In this document: one piece after another, positions 41,832 to 51,409 of the stretch
How positions within the stretch are numbered: the first letter of the stretch is position 1
Layout: each line of letters opens with the position of its first letter
NCBI RefSeq assembly: GCF_007994225.1
Contig: NZ_VLLL01000006.1
Location: 1,054,001 to 1,118,000, forward strand
DNA: 64,000 nucleotides
Direction: 5' to 3'
From: Stackebrandtia albiflava
GTDB taxonomy: Bacteria; Actinomycetota; Actinomycetes; Mycobacteriales; Micromonosporaceae
Program-made: the position numbers and the translations under genes
Notes under the pieces: model-generated
The model's input: the letters and a program-made list of their open reading frames with translations, nothing else
What the model was told of the DNA's origin: nothing
Database searches by the model: none

Positions 41832-42476
41832 ATGGCTGAATCCACCCCCATCGACCCGACGAGGCTGCGGGTCTCCGACGCCGACCGGGAGGCCGTCGTG
41901 GCCCGGCTGCAGGCCGCCGCGTCGGAGGGCAGGCTGACCCTGGGAGAGTTCAGCGAACGCGCCGACCAGGTCTACCAGTCCCGTACCCGGGGCGAGCTCG
42001 ACCGGCTCACCGTGGACCTTCCCTCGGCCGCCGGTCCGGTGGCCGAGACCCACACCGGGTTCGGCCGTGGTGCCGAGGTGGCCCGCTCCGAGGAGAGCCG
42101 GGTGGTCCGCGCCATCATGGGCGACAACGAGGACCGGCTCGTCGGGCGGATCCCGGAACGGCTCCGCGTGCTGGCCGTCATGGGTGACGTGACCCTGGAC
42201 CTGCGCGAGGCGGTGTTGACCGGCGGCGAGGTCGAGGTGACCGGGCACGTCGTCATGGGCAGTGTGCGGGTCATCGTCCCGAACGGGATCGAGGTCCGGC
42301 AGCACGGGTCCAATGTGATGGGTGACGTCCGGACCCGCCTGAGCCACAACGGAGGCGGCGCCGCGCCGGTGGTGCGCATCAAGCTGGTCAACGTGATGGG
42401 CGAGGTCAAGATCGTCGACGACGCGCACCACAAGCCGCTGCGGCGGCGACTGTCCCAGTGGTGGGGCCACGACTAG
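41832..42476 (+). CDS. DUF1707 and LiaF-like domain protein
   Basis: A 214-residue cytosolic protein. DUF1707 (about residues 10-62) has the actinobacterial signature LRVSDADREAVVARL and RLTLGEFSERADQVY. The C-terminal half resembles the LiaF/DUF2154 beta helix, with repeated phrases VMGDVTLDLREA, VMGSVRVIVPNG and VMGDVRTRL. LiaF-type domains are linked to cell-envelope stress sensing; the function in this combination is not established. Confidence 0.85.
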   Translation: MAESTPIDPTRLRVSDADREAVVARLQAAASEGRLTLGEFSERADQVYQSRTRGELDRLTVDLPSAAGPVAETHTGFGRGAEVARSEESRVVRAIMGDNEDRLVGRIPERLRVLAVMGDVTLDLREAVLTGGEVEVTGHVVMGSVRVIVPNGIEVRQHGSNVMGDVRTRLSHNGGGAAPVVRIKLVNVMGEVKIVDDAHHKPLRRRLSQWWGHD

Positions 42477-42530
42477 TTCCGAGGCGGATATCGCGTGGTC
42501 ACCCGCCCGCCCGCCTGACACGATCTGACG

Positions 42531-43055
42531 ATGGCCACGTTGTTCCTCATGGTCGGCCTGCCCGGTGCGGGCAAGACCACGCGCGCCCGGCGGATCGCCG
42601 CCGAGCACGGTGCGCTCCGCCTGACGCCCGACGATTGGATGATCCCGCTGTTCGGTGTACCCGAGCCGGAGGGGAGGCGGGACGTGCTGGAGGGGCGGAT
42701 GCTGTGGCTCGCCCTGGAGGCCGTCCGGCTGGGTACCGACGTGGTGGTCGACTACGGCTGCTGGTCCCGCGACGAGCGGTCCGCCGTCCGGTGGCTCGCC
42801 GAGGCCGAGGGCGCGCGGTTCCACATGGTGTATCTGCCGGTGGACGCCGCCACCCAGCGTGCCCGGATCGCGCATCGCCAGGCGACGACCCCCGAGGAGA
42901 CCCTGCCGATGACCGAGGCCGACATCCTGTCCGGGCGGGCGTCGTTCGAGGAGCCGGCCGGCGCGGAACTCGACGGGCTGCCGGTGGGCGGTCCGCCTGC
43001 CGGGTGGCCGGACTGGCGGGCCTGGGCGGCCGACCGGTGGCCGTCGTTCGGGTGA
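42531..43055 (+). CDS. P-loop kinase-like ATPase
   Basis: A 174-residue AAA_33-type P-loop protein with GLPGAGKTT near the N-terminus, DDWM, a VVDYG strand and an Arg-rich lid (RARIAHRQ). Such proteins are small-molecule or nucleoside kinases of unknown substrate, some conferring antibiotic resistance by phosphorylation. It stands alone, followed by the convergent TetR gene. Confidence 0.75.
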   Translation: MATLFLMVGLPGAGKTTRARRIAAEHGALRLTPDDWMIPLFGVPEPEGRRDVLEGRMLWLALEAVRLGTDVVVDYGCWSRDERSAVRWLAEAEGARFHMVYLPVDAATQRARIAHRQATTPEETLPMTEADILSGRASFEEPAGAELDGLPVGGPPAGWPDWRAWAADRWPSFG

Positions 43056-43091
43056 CCGACTCGCCCGGTTCAGGGCGAGCGGCCGCGCCGG

Positions 43092-43649
43092 TCAGGGGGA
43101 GATGGCCTTTCGCAGGCTCGCCAGGCACTGGGTCAGCGCCTCGTGGCTGGAGGCGCCGTGCGACCTGCGGTACTCCCACCCGGCGTACAACATCGACCAC
43201 AGTAGATTCGAGACCCATTCGGCCGTCATCGATCCGTCGATCTCGCCGTCCCGGATGCCGCGCCGGATCAGTTCCAGGATCTTCAGGTCGGACTCGGTGT
43301 CCTCGCTCCACGCGGGGTCGTTGATCAGTTCCGGATTGTTGAACAGCAGCATGAAGCCGTCGCTGAGCGCGAACCACTCCTGGCACACCCGGCCCAGTGC
43401 CTCCACGGCGGAACCCTCGTCGATGCGGGCCCGGTCCACGGCGTTGTGGACCTTCTCCAGCAGGTCGGCCGCGATGGCGTTGATCAGGTCGGAGCGCTCG
43501 GCGAAGTACCGGTGAACCGTCGTGCGCCCCACGCCGGCGGCCACGGCGATGTCGCCGACGGACGCGGTGGAGTCCCTGGCCAGGACCGCCACGGCGGCGT
43601 CGAGGATGGCGCGACGGGTACGGGAGCGGGTGTTCGATTCGGCGGGCAC
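43092..43649 (-). CDS. TetR family transcriptional regulator
   Basis: A 185-residue regulator. The N-terminal helix-turn-helix reads RRAILDAAVAVLARD and VGDIAVAAGVGRTTVHRYF; the rest is the ligand-binding helical domain. The frame is open further upstream, but GGGAG lies 7 bp before the GTG at 43649. A TACAAT sequence close upstream could be its -10. It is divergent from the ABC exporter gene, the typical TetR-efflux layout. Confidence 0.88.
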   Translation of the reverse strand: MPAESNTRSRTRRAILDAAVAVLARDSTASVGDIAVAAGVGRTTVHRYFAERSDLINAIAADLLEKVHNAVDRARIDEGSAVEALGRVCQEWFALSDGFMLLFNNPELINDPAWSEDTESDLKILELIRRGIRDGEIDGSMTAEWVSNLLWSMLYAGWEYRRSHGASSHEALTQCLASLRKAISP

Positions 43650-43696
43650 GGTCACGCTCCCATTGTACTGTGACTCGACCCATAACGGTATATCGC

Positions 43697-43714
43697 TTGT
43701 TAAAAATGGAACAA
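43697..43714. promoter_or_regulatory. Dyad between TetR and ABC exporter genes
   Basis: TTGTT, 8 bp, AACAA lies in the middle of the 105-bp AT-rich divergent gap and is a candidate TetR operator. Confidence 0.4.
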
Positions 43715-43754
43715 TGATGTTCACTTGCGGAATAGCCGAGTTTCAGGAGGAATC

Positions 43755-45542
43755 ATGACGGCACCGCAAGAGTCCCGAGAGAAGTCGCCCATCACATGGG
43801 AACGGTTGAGACTGCTGTGGACTTTCGCCAGACCCTTCAAGGGCAGCCTCGTGCTCGGCCTGGTCCTGGCGCTCGCCGGTTCCGCGATGAGCCTGGCGAC
43901 CCCGATGGTCACCAAGTGGGTACTCGACTCGCTCGGGGCGTCGGCATCGCTGACCGGTCCGGTCATCGCCCTGGTGGTCCTGCTGGTGTTCGGGGCACTC
44001 ATCTGGACGTGGCAGTGGATCCTGCTGGGGTCGGTGGGGGAGAAGGTGGTCCTGTCGGCCCGCACCTCGATGGTGCGCAGGCTGTTCGGCGCGAAGATCC
44101 CCGCCGTGACCGGCCGCTCCACCGGTGAACTCGTCGCACGGGTCACCTCCGACACCGTGCTGCTCCGAGAGGCCGCCGCCGCCAGCATCATCGGACTGCT
44201 CAACGGTGCGGTGATGCTAGTCGGCACCCTCGTGCTCATGGCGGTGCTGGACCTCGTCCTGCTCGCCACCACCGTCGCCGCCGTCGTGCTGGTCGGCGTG
44301 GCGTTCGCGATCCTCATGCCGCCGATCGCCAAGGCACAGGAACAGGCGCAGGAGCACGTCGGGCGGCTCGCGGGCGCCCTCGAATCGGCGATGCGGGCGA
44401 TCCGCACCATCAAGGTCAGCCGTGCCGAGCGGCGGCAGGGCGACCGGATCATCGCCGAGGCGCGGGAGTCCACCCGCTACAGCATTGCCGCGGTGCGCCG
44501 TGAGGCGCTGGCCTGGACGATCTCCTGGTCGGGCATCCAACTGGCCATCATCATGATCCTCGGCATCGGCGCGTGGCGGGTCGGTGAGGGATGGCTCGCC
44601 GTGTCGAGCCTCATCGCGTTCCTGTTGTACGCGTTCCAGCTCATGGAACCGATCATGGAGTTGAGCCAGAACCTGACCGCCCTGCAGTCGGGGGTCGCCG
44701 CGGCGGGTCGCATCCGCGACGTGGAACGGATCCCGGTGGAGGACGACACGACCGCGCGGCGCGGGCGCGTCACACCGCCCGCGCCCGAGTCGCCGGTGCT
44801 GCGGTTGCGTGACGTCACCGCCTCGTACGGACCCGGACTGGAACCGGCGGTCCGGGAGGTGAACCTGGACGTCCCCCGGCGCGGGCACCTGGCGGTCGTG
44901 GGGCCGTCGGGCGCCGGGAAGACCACGCTGTTCTCACTGATCCTGCGGTTCCTCGAACCGCAGTCCGGGACCCTGGAACTGGACGGTCGTGAGTACCGCG
45001 ATTACCGGCACGGCGAGGTGCGCGAACGGCTGGCCTATGTGGAGCAGGAGACGCCGGTGGTGCCCGGGACCATCCGGGAGAACCTGCTGCTGACCCATCC
45101 CGACGCCACCCCCGAGGAGATCGCGGTGGCACTGGAGGAGGTCAAGCTCACCGAGCTGGTCGCCGGGCTGCCCGACGGACTCGACACCTCGCTGACCTCC
45201 ACGTCGGTGTCGGGCGGGCAGCGGCAGCGGATCGCGCTGGCCCGCGCCGTCCTGCGCACCCCGGAGGTGTTGCTGCTCGACGAGGCGACCGCGCAGGTCG
45301 ACGGCATCACCGAGGCGGCCATCGCCGACTGCATCGCACGCCGATCCCGGCAGGGCGCGGTCGTGACGATCGCCCACCGGCTGTCCACCGTCATCGACGC
45401 CGACAGCATCGTCGTCATGGAGAACGGCCGGATCCGCCGCCAGGGCGACCACCACACCCTGCTGCGCCAGGACTCGCTGTACCGGGAACTGGTGGAGGCG
45501 TTGCGCATCGCCGAATCCGAACCGGTCACCGCCGAGCCCTGA
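43755..45542 (+). CDS. ABC transporter, fused permease and ATPase
   Basis: A 595-residue half-transporter of the exporter type. Six membrane helices lie in the first 330 residues. The nucleotide-binding domain has GPSGAGKTT, the Q-loop VEQETPVVPG, a signature with Val in place of the usual Leu (SVSGGQRQR), Walker B VLLLDEATAQVD and the H-loop IAHRLS. Such proteins work as dimers to export drugs or lipids. AGGAGGAAT gives a strong start. Control by the divergent TetR regulator is likely; the substrate is unknown. Confidence 0.92.
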   Translation: MTAPQESREKSPITWERLRLLWTFARPFKGSLVLGLVLALAGSAMSLATPMVTKWVLDSLGASASLTGPVIALVVLLVFGALIWTWQWILLGSVGEKVVLSARTSMVRRLFGAKIPAVTGRSTGELVARVTSDTVLLREAAAASIIGLLNGAVMLVGTLVLMAVLDLVLLATTVAAVVLVGVAFAILMPPIAKAQEQAQEHVGRLAGALESAMRAIRTIKVSRAERRQGDRIIAEARESTRYSIAAVRREALAWTISWSGIQLAIIMILGIGAWRVGEGWLAVSSLIAFLLYAFQLMEPIMELSQNLTALQSGVAAAGRIRDVERIPVEDDTTARRGRVTPPAPESPVLRLRDVTASYGPGLEPAVREVNLDVPRRGHLAVVGPSGAGKTTLFSLILRFLEPQSGTLELDGREYRDYRHGEVRERLAYVEQETPVVPGTIRENLLLTHPDATPEEIAVALEEVKLTELVAGLPDGLDTSLTSTSVSGGQRQRIALARAVLRTPEVLLLDEATAQVDGITEAAIADCIARRSRQGAVVTIAHRLSTVIDADSIVVMENGRIRRQGDHHTLLRQDSLYRELVEALRIAESEPVTAEP

Positions 45543-45555
45543 TCCGTTCCCTTCC

Positions 45556-45703
45556 CCGCTTGGTCCCCGCCCCGTTCCGCTTGGTCCCCGCAAGATTAAG
45601 ACGAACGGCGCAGAAAGGCATATATCAGGCAAGTTCCGCCCCGGGGGGGCCACCGGGCGGGGACCAAGTGGTGGAGAGTGGTCACCGGGCGGGGACCAGG
45701 CGG
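45556..45703. repeat. Second nested inverted repeat built on TTGGTCCCCGC
   Basis: Two direct copies of CCGCTTGGTCCCCGC (45556-45570 and 45577-45591) and two inverted copies (45655-45671 and 45685-45703) flank a centre of about 60 bp that is more AT-rich. Design and core sequence match 20873-20999. It again separates convergent genes, the ABC exporter and the nucleotidyltransferase. Confidence 0.75.
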
Positions 45704-45724
45704 CCGAACGTGGCGGCCGCAGTA

Positions 45725-46324
45725 TCACCCGGTGGGCCACGGCATCACGGTGAGGCTCGGCCATTCCCGCCGCCACCGGGCCGCCTTGGTCCGGTAGACC
45801 TCCTCGGTCGCCAGTACCGGGTTGGGACGCACCACGAGGTTGAACACGTCGGACAGCCCGTGTGGGGCGTAGACCCGCCACGACCCGTCCGCCCTCAACC
45901 GCACCCCGAGGCAGCAGGTCGTCGCGGCGAAGCTGTCGATGGCGGCCTCGCTGGAGGTGTAGGGGGCCGCCGGAACGCCGAACCTCTCCTCGTACCAGAG
46001 GTGGACGCGCGCCTCGTTGCGGATCTCCACGGTCAGCCCCAGGTCGGCGCAGGCGGACTCGCCGGCCTTGATCACGCGGTCCTCCGCCTCCCACGACAGG
46101 TCGGTGTCGTCGAAGTAGAACACGTCGTAGTCGCGGATCCCGGCGGCGGGTTCCCGTCCCGTCGCGACGTTCCAGACGGTCTGGAACAGGCAGCCGGCCG
46201 TGAGGTACCAGCCCGGCAGATCCATTCCGGCCAGTCGGTCGAGTAGCGCGGGGATCGCGGGGTTGCGGCACAGTGTCTCGCGCAGCGCCGGCAGTTGCTC
46301 GTCGAGCGGAAGTCGTCCGATCAC
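45725..46324 (-). CDS. Nucleotidyltransferase-like protein (DUF925 type)
   Basis: A 199-residue protein of the nucleotidyltransferase superfamily. The core motif is YLTAGCLFQTVWN followed by IRDYDVFYFDDTDLSWEAED, where the paired Asp residues would bind metal. The middle and end (VHLWYEERFG, YAPHGLSDVFNLVVRPNP) match a family of uncharacterised bacterial homologues. The substrate is unknown. It is convergent with the ABC exporter gene across the nested repeat. Confidence 0.75.
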   Translation of the reverse strand: MIGRLPLDEQLPALRETLCRNPAIPALLDRLAGMDLPGWYLTAGCLFQTVWNVATGREPAAGIRDYDVFYFDDTDLSWEAEDRVIKAGESACADLGLTVEIRNEARVHLWYEERFGVPAAPYTSSEAAIDSFAATTCCLGVRLRADGSWRVYAPHGLSDVFNLVVRPNPVLATEEVYRTKAARWRREWPSLTVMPWPTG

Positions 46325-46392
46325 CTCGACTGCCTACCACGCGGACGCCGCCGGTGCGCCACGACCTCGGCAGCCGGCCGGCGGCGGGCACG

Positions 46393-46449
46393 CATACGGC
46401 TCCGCCCCCACTCGGGTGCCAGGGCCAGTAGTGGGGGCGGAGCCGTATG
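46393..46449 (-). terminator. 20-bp perfect hairpin after the WXG100 genes
   Basis: 46393-46412 pairs perfectly with 46430-46449 around a 17-nt loop. It lies 14 bp past the stop of the second WXG100 gene and would end that minus-strand unit; the symmetric stem could work in both directions. Confidence 0.8.
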
Positions 46450-46463
46450 GGGAGCCGTGCGAC

Positions 46464-46748
46464 TCAGGTCATGAACATCTTGGCGTTGGCGCTCTCGGTG
46501 GACACGTAGTCCTGCTTGGCGAGCCCCACGGTCTGGCCGATCTTGTTCAGCAGCATGTTGAGGTCGCGAACCGCGGTGTCCCACTCGGTGCGCTGCTGGA
46601 AGTAGGCGGCCTGGTCGCCACCGGTCCACTGCATGGCGTCGAGGCGCGCACGCAGGGTGTCGAGGATGGAGTCGAGTTCGGCCGAGGAGGACTGGATCTT
46701 GCCGGAGAACGCCTCGAGCTCGGCGGGCGACACCTTCAGTACGTCCAT
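46464..46748 (-). CDS. WXG100 family protein (ESX substrate), second of pair
   Basis: A 94-residue helical-hairpin protein with the central W-x-G turn (MQWTGGDQAAYF) and the flanking amphipathic helices expected of EsxA/EsxB-type substrates. It lies 43 bp after the other WXG100 gene, so the pair probably forms a heterodimer exported by the nearby EccC. A C-terminal YxxxD/E signal may be QDYVSTES, with Tyr and Glu four residues apart. Confidence 0.88.
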   Translation of the reverse strand: MDVLKVSPAELEAFSGKIQSSSAELDSILDTLRARLDAMQWTGGDQAAYFQQRTEWDTAVRDLNMLLNKIGQTVGLAKQDYVSTESANAKMFMT

Positions 46749-46791
46749 GAATTCACCTTCTTGATAAACGATGGGGAGGGGCGGATGTCGG

Positions 46792-47115
46792 TCAGGCGCT
46801 GCCGGTCAGCATGCCCATGAGGCTGTTCATGTTGCGGCCCTGCATCTCCTCGTTGTTCACGTGGTTGGCGGACGACTTGTCCACCAGCAGGGCGATGGTG
46901 TCCAGGACACCCTGGAGCTTGTTGGCCTTGGTGTCGTACTCGGTCATGAGGGTTCCGAAGGACGCGGCGGCCGAGCCGGACCAGAAGGCTGAAGACGCGG
47001 CGACCTCGCCCCGGATCTTGCTGAGCTGCGACCGGACCTGCTCGATCGAGTCGCGCATGTCGGCGGTCCCTTTGGCAAGGGACGCTTGATCGACGTGAAG
47101 GGGCACAACGGACAT
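46792..47115 (-). CDS. WXG100 family protein (ESX substrate), first of pair
   Basis: A 107-residue WXG100 protein with the turn AFWSGSAAASF and long flanking helices. AAGAAAGG precedes the ATG. It follows eccC after a gap of about 207 bp, which has its own regulatory-looking sequence, so the substrate genes may be transcribed separately at a higher level. Confidence 0.88.
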   Translation of the reverse strand: MSVVPLHVDQASLAKGTADMRDSIEQVRSQLSKIRGEVAASSAFWSGSAAASFGTLMTEYDTKANKLQGVLDTIALLVDKSSANHVNNEEMQGRNMNSLMGMLTGSA

Positions 47116-47260
47116 GTGTCGACCTTTCTTCTGCGAAAGATAGGAATACCCCTATATCCACATGCTCAGATACAGTAGAACCGGGTATACCTACTGTGGT
47201 AGTGCCGACACTAGCAAACCGTTTTGCAACTATCAATACCCCAGCACACGGATTATTTCC
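47116..47260 (-). promoter_or_regulatory. AT-rich control region ahead of the WXG100 pair
   Basis: The gap is much more AT-rich than its surroundings. It contains a perfect 7-bp inverted repeat ACAGTAG (47172-47178)/CTACTGT (47191-47197) and the nested palindrome GGTATACC. I cannot assign -35 and -10 boxes with confidence. It probably holds the promoter and operator of the WXG100 operon. Confidence 0.5.
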
Positions 47261-47321
47261 CGCCTCCCGGAACGCGAACGCGCCGCCCCCGACGGGGACG
47301 GCGCGTCACGGCGGCCGGGTA

Positions 47322-50300
47322 TCACACCAACGGCGGCGCCCACGCGGTCTGGACCAACTCGTTTCCGCTGCGCCGCACCAGCATCCCCCGGCCCGGCGGG
47401 CGCGGGGTGGCGCGGACGTCGCCCAGCAGCAGGCCCTCCTCCTTGTTGCCCGACATCAACAGACCCGGCGACTGCAACTCACGCAACCGCTGGATCACCG
47501 GCTCGTACATCGCCCGCGACGCCCCACCCATCCTGCGGGTCAGGATCAGGTGCAGACCGACGTCCCGCGCCTGCGCCAGCAGGTCCAGGATCTCGCTGAC
47601 CGGGTTGACCGAACCACCCGACACGATGTCGTAGTCGTCGACCAGGACGTACAGTTCCGGTCCCTGCCACCAACTCCGGGCCCGAAGCTGCTCCGGTGTG
47701 ACCTCGGAACCGGGCAGCCGGGTGCGGATCGCCTCGTCGGCGTCCTTCAGCAGCTTCCGGCCGTCGGCCGCTCCGGCCGCGTACCCGGCCAGGTGGGATT
47801 CGGGGATCTCGCCCAGCAGACTGCGCCGGTAGTCCACCACCAGCAGCCTCGCCTGGTCGGGCGTGTAACGCCGCGCGATCTGCCGCGCGATCATCCGCAG
47901 CAGGTTCGACTTGCCGGACTCCACGTCACCGAAAGCCAGGAAGTGCGGTTCGGCCGTGAAGTCCAGGCCCACCGGCGCCAGGTGGCTCTCGTTCAGGCCG
48001 ATCGGCACCACGTGCGAGGTCGGCTGCGGCGGCACCTGCGCGAGTTCCACGTTGTCGGGCAGCAGCCGCACCGGTGGCGCCACCGGGCCGCGCCAGGACT
48101 CGGCGACGGCCCCGACCAGCCGGGTCACGCCCTCGGTCAGGTCGTCCACGGTGCTGCGGTCGTCGATGCGGGGCAACGCGACCAGCATCTGCATGGCGTC
48201 GGGGGAGATGCCCCGTCCCGGTGCCCGTTCGGGGACGTTCTTGGCGGCCCGCCGGTTGATCTCCGACTCCGACGGGTCACCCAGCCGCAGCTCCAACCTG
48301 GTTCCCATGAGGTCCCGCAGCGCCGCCCGCATGTCCGTCCACCGGTTCGTGGCCAGCATCAGGTGCACGCCGAAGGCGAGTCCACGTTGCGCGATCGCCT
48401 GGATGTCGTCTTCGAGGTCCTCGAACTCGTTGCGGATCGTGGGCCAGCCGTCGATGACCAGGAACGCGTCACCGAACGGGTCGTCGGCGAACTCGCCGGC
48501 CGCCTTCCGACGCCGGTAACTGGCCATGTTGTCGATGCCGGCGGCGGCGAACCTGGCCTCGCGCTCGTCGAGCAGCGTCGACATCTCCGCGACCGTCCGC
48601 CGCACCTCGTCGACCTGCTTACGGCCGACGACGCCGCCCACGTGGGGCAGACCGGCGAGACCTCGCAGGCTGCCGCCTCCGAAGTCCAGGCAGTACATCT
48701 GGACCTCCACGGGCGTGTGGCTGATCGCCAGCGAACACATCACGGTCCGCAGCGTGTTGCTCTTGCCGGACTGGGTGCCGCCGACGACCAGGACGTTGCC
48801 GCCCGCGCCCGACAGGTCCAGTTCCAGCGAGTCGCGTCGCTGCTCGTAGGGCTTGTCGACGATGCCGGCCCGGACCTTCAACTTCCCGGGGCCGTTCCAG
48901 CCCATGGGGCGCAGGCCCCACTGGGCGTCGGCCAGCAGTCCCGGGTACAGGGTGGACAGAGCCGGGGAGTCCCCCAGCGGCGGCAGCCACACCTGGTGTG
49001 CCGGCGGTCCCTGGTTCTCCAGTCTGCGGGTCAGCACCGCCATCAGCGAGTTGTTGATGTCGTCGAGGGTCTCGGCCTCGCTCGACTGCTTCACCGGGGC
49101 GGCCGGGCGCGCCGGCGCGGGAAGGTACCCGGCCTGGAACGGCAGCATCCGGTCCCGCTGCACGACCTGGCCGTCGGCGTTGGTGCGCTGCCGGTACGGC
49201 CCCGACACGTAGGCGCTGCGGAACCGCAGCATCGTGGTCGTGTCGATCTTCAGGTACGCGTGGCCGGGCGAGTTGGGCAGTTCGTACGCGTCCGGAACAC
49301 CCAGCACGACCCGGCTCTCCATGGCGGAGAACGTCCGCAGACCGATGCGGTACGACAGGTGGGTGTCGAGGCCGCGCAGCTTGCCCTCCTCCAGGCGTTG
49401 CGAGGCCAGCAGCAGGTGGACGCCCAGTGACCGGCCGAGCCGTCCGATCATGACGAACAACTCGATGAACTCCGGTTGCGCGCTGAGCAGTTCGGAGAAC
49501 TCGTCGCAGATCACCAGGAGACTCGGCAGCGGATTCAACTCCGCCCCGGCGCGGCGCGCCTTCTCGTAGTCGCGCTGGGACACGAAGTTCCCCGACGCGC
49601 GCAGCAGTTCCTGCCGCCGCGTCATCTCGCCGCTGATGGCGTCCGCCATCCGGTCCACCAGGTGGAGCTCGTCCTCCAGGTTGGTGATGACGGCGCTGGT
49701 GTGGGGGAGGCGGTCGAGGGTGGCGAAGGTGGCGCCGCCCTTGAAGTCGACGAGGACGAAGTTCAACTCCTCCGAGGAGTGGGTGATGGCGAGACCCGTG
49801 ACGATGGTGCGCAGCAGTTCGGACTTGCCGGAGCCGGTGGCGCCGATGATGAGGCCGTGCGGCCCCATCCCGCCCTGCGCGGACTCCTTGATGTCCAGGA
49901 TGATCTTGCCGCCCTGCGGATCCAGGCCCAACGGGATGCTCAGCTTGTCGGCGGTGGGCCGGTTCGGCCGCCACACGTCGTGCGGGTTGAAGTGGGCGAC
50001 GTCGCCGATCGCCAGCAGGTCCGGCAGTTCCGCGGACACAGCCATGGGTTCGCTGGCGCTGGTGACGGTCGCCGGCCGGTACCGGGCCATGCGGCGGGCG
50101 AACGAGGCGGCCTCCTCGGTGGAGAGCCGGTCGGGCGTTCCCAGCGGCGACCGGCGACCGCTCAACGTCATCGTGAGGGTGTCCTCCAGCGGGTCGGTCT
50201 CCAGTTGCAGCAGCCATTCCCGGGGGTAACGCGGCACGGTCCCGGACAGATCCAGGACGGTGACACCGGACAGGCCGGAACCGGCCAGGTCGCAGTCGGC

Positions 50301-51278
50301 GTCCACGTCTCCACCGTCCACTATCACCAGCACGTGCGGGCGGTCGTTGAACATGCCCTGTTCGTCGATGTTGCGGGACCGCTTCGCCAACTCGTCCGAC
50401 AGCAGTCCCTCCAGCTCCGTCATGTCGGACAGGACGAGCCGCCGCGCGCCCAGGGCGTCGGTGTGCCGGTCGTGGCTGGCGTGCGGCAGCCACTTCAGCC
50501 AGTCCCAGTGCGGGAGCGTGTGATCGGCGACGACGGCCGCGACCAGCAGGTCGTCGGGGGAGTGGAAGGCCGCCGCCTGGCACAGCATCGCCCGGGCGAG
50601 CGCGCGGTTGGCGTCCTCGTCACCGGTGAACACCAGGCGCCGGAAGCCCCGCAGTTGCAGGGCCATCGGCATGTTCGGCAGGTTGGAGTGGGCGCGGACG
50701 AACCGGCGCAACGCCAGGGCGCTCATCGGTTCCAGGTCCTCGACGGGCTTGGTCTCGGGCGTGACCATCTTGACGGCGAGGCGCTGCCGTCCGACCGACA
50801 CCCGGATCTCGCAGAAGTCCCGGTCGGTGTACCGGCGTTCCCACAACCTGGTGGAGCCGACTAGCGTCCACAGTGTCGCGGGCGCCGGGTGACGCCACTG
50901 CATCGCGGAACGCTGCTGACCGGCGGCGCGGCGCACCTGCCGCCGGGTCTGCGACAGGTAACGCATGTAGTCGCGGCGGGCGATGGTCTGTTCGCCCTTC
51001 TGGTCGCTGCCGCTGCTGGCGAACGTGCCGATGAACATTCCCAGCATCGCGACGCCGAACAGACCGCCGATGACCATGGTCATGACACCGCCGCCGCGAC
51101 CGGCGTACATGAACACCATCGCGCCGACCATCGCGAGCATCGGCAGCATCATCAGAAGCTGCGCCATGCTGCGCTGACCGGGGATCGGCAGGTCGGGGGG
51201 CGGTTCGAGCATCAGGTCGCCGCCGGGCATCGACGGGCCCTTTCGGCGTGGTGGCCGGGTGAAGATGATCCTGCTCAT
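47322..51278 (-). CDS. eccC: Type VII secretion ATPase EccC
   Basis: The FtsK/SpoIIIE-type motor of an ESX secretion system. The 1318-residue product has two membrane helices (about 39-58 and 66-86) and then three ATPase domains. Their P-loops are GATGSGKS (479-486), GGTQSGKS (833-840) and GDVESGKS (1117-1124). Walker B is best in the first domain (LLVICDEF, about 588-595), while the second reads VIDGW without the catalytic acidic pair, as often seen in the degenerate later domains. It is a single chain, not split into EccCa and EccCb. The start MSRIIFTRPPRR is typical and has AGGAACC upstream. It is divergent from eccD. Confidence 0.96.
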   Translation of the reverse strand: MSRIIFTRPPRRKGPSMPGGDLMLEPPPDLPIPGQRSMAQLLMMLPMLAMVGAMVFMYAGRGGGVMTMVIGGLFGVAMLGMFIGTFASSGSDQKGEQTIARRDYMRYLSQTRRQVRRAAGQQRSAMQWRHPAPATLWTLVGSTRLWERRYTDRDFCEIRVSVGRQRLAVKMVTPETKPVEDLEPMSALALRRFVRAHSNLPNMPMALQLRGFRRLVFTGDEDANRALARAMLCQAAAFHSPDDLLVAAVVADHTLPHWDWLKWLPHASHDRHTDALGARRLVLSDMTELEGLLSDELAKRSRNIDEQGMFNDRPHVLVIVDGGDVDADCDLAGSGLSGVTVLDLSGTVPRYPREWLLQLETDPLEDTLTMTLSGRRSPLGTPDRLSTEEAASFARRMARYRPATVTSASEPMAVSAELPDLLAIGDVAHFNPHDVWRPNRPTADKLSIPLGLDPQGGKIILDIKESAQGGMGPHGLIIGATGSGKSELLRTIVTGLAITHSSEELNFVLVDFKGGATFATLDRLPHTSAVITNLEDELHLVDRMADAISGEMTRRQELLRASGNFVSQRDYEKARRAGAELNPLPSLLVICDEFSELLSAQPEFIELFVMIGRLGRSLGVHLLLASQRLEEGKLRGLDTHLSYRIGLRTFSAMESRVVLGVPDAYELPNSPGHAYLKIDTTTMLRFRSAYVSGPYRQRTNADGQVVQRDRMLPFQAGYLPAPARPAAPVKQSSEAETLDDINNSLMAVLTRRLENQGPPAHQVWLPPLGDSPALSTLYPGLLADAQWGLRPMGWNGPGKLKVRAGIVDKPYEQRRDSLELDLSGAGGNVLVVGGTQSGKSNTLRTVMCSLAISHTPVEVQMYCLDFGGGSLRGLAGLPHVGGVVGRKQVDEVRRTVAEMSTLLDEREARFAAAGIDNMASYRRRKAAGEFADDPFGDAFLVIDGWPTIRNEFEDLEDDIQAIAQRGLAFGVHLMLATNRWTDMRAALRDLMGTRLELRLGDPSESEINRRAAKNVPERAPGRGISPDAMQMLVALPRIDDRSTVDDLTEGVTRLVGAVAESWRGPVAPPVRLLPDNVELAQVPPQPTSHVVPIGLNESHLAPVGLDFTAEPHFLAFGDVESGKSNLLRMIARQIARRYTPDQARLLVVDYRRSLLGEIPESHLAGYAAGAADGRKLLKDADEAIRTRLPGSEVTPEQLRARSWWQGPELYVLVDDYDIVSGGSVNPVSEILDLLAQARDVGLHLILTRRMGGASRAMYEPVIQRLRELQSPGLLMSGNKEEGLLLGDVRATPRPPGRGMLVRRSGNELVQTAWAPPLV

Positions 51279-51409
51279 GAGAGGGGTTCCTAGCGTGAGG
51301 GCCGACCGCTGCATCATATGCAAGACGATTTGGTACTAGATTGTCTGCAACGAAGAAATTTCGATTCGTCGTTGTCGTGATCGCGCCGGCCCGAGGAGAA
51401 CCCACCCCC

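Noticed and set aside
47196-49430. Long plus-strand frame of 744 codons opposite eccC
   Set aside because: A shadow of eccC, with composition typical of an antisense frame in GC-rich DNA.
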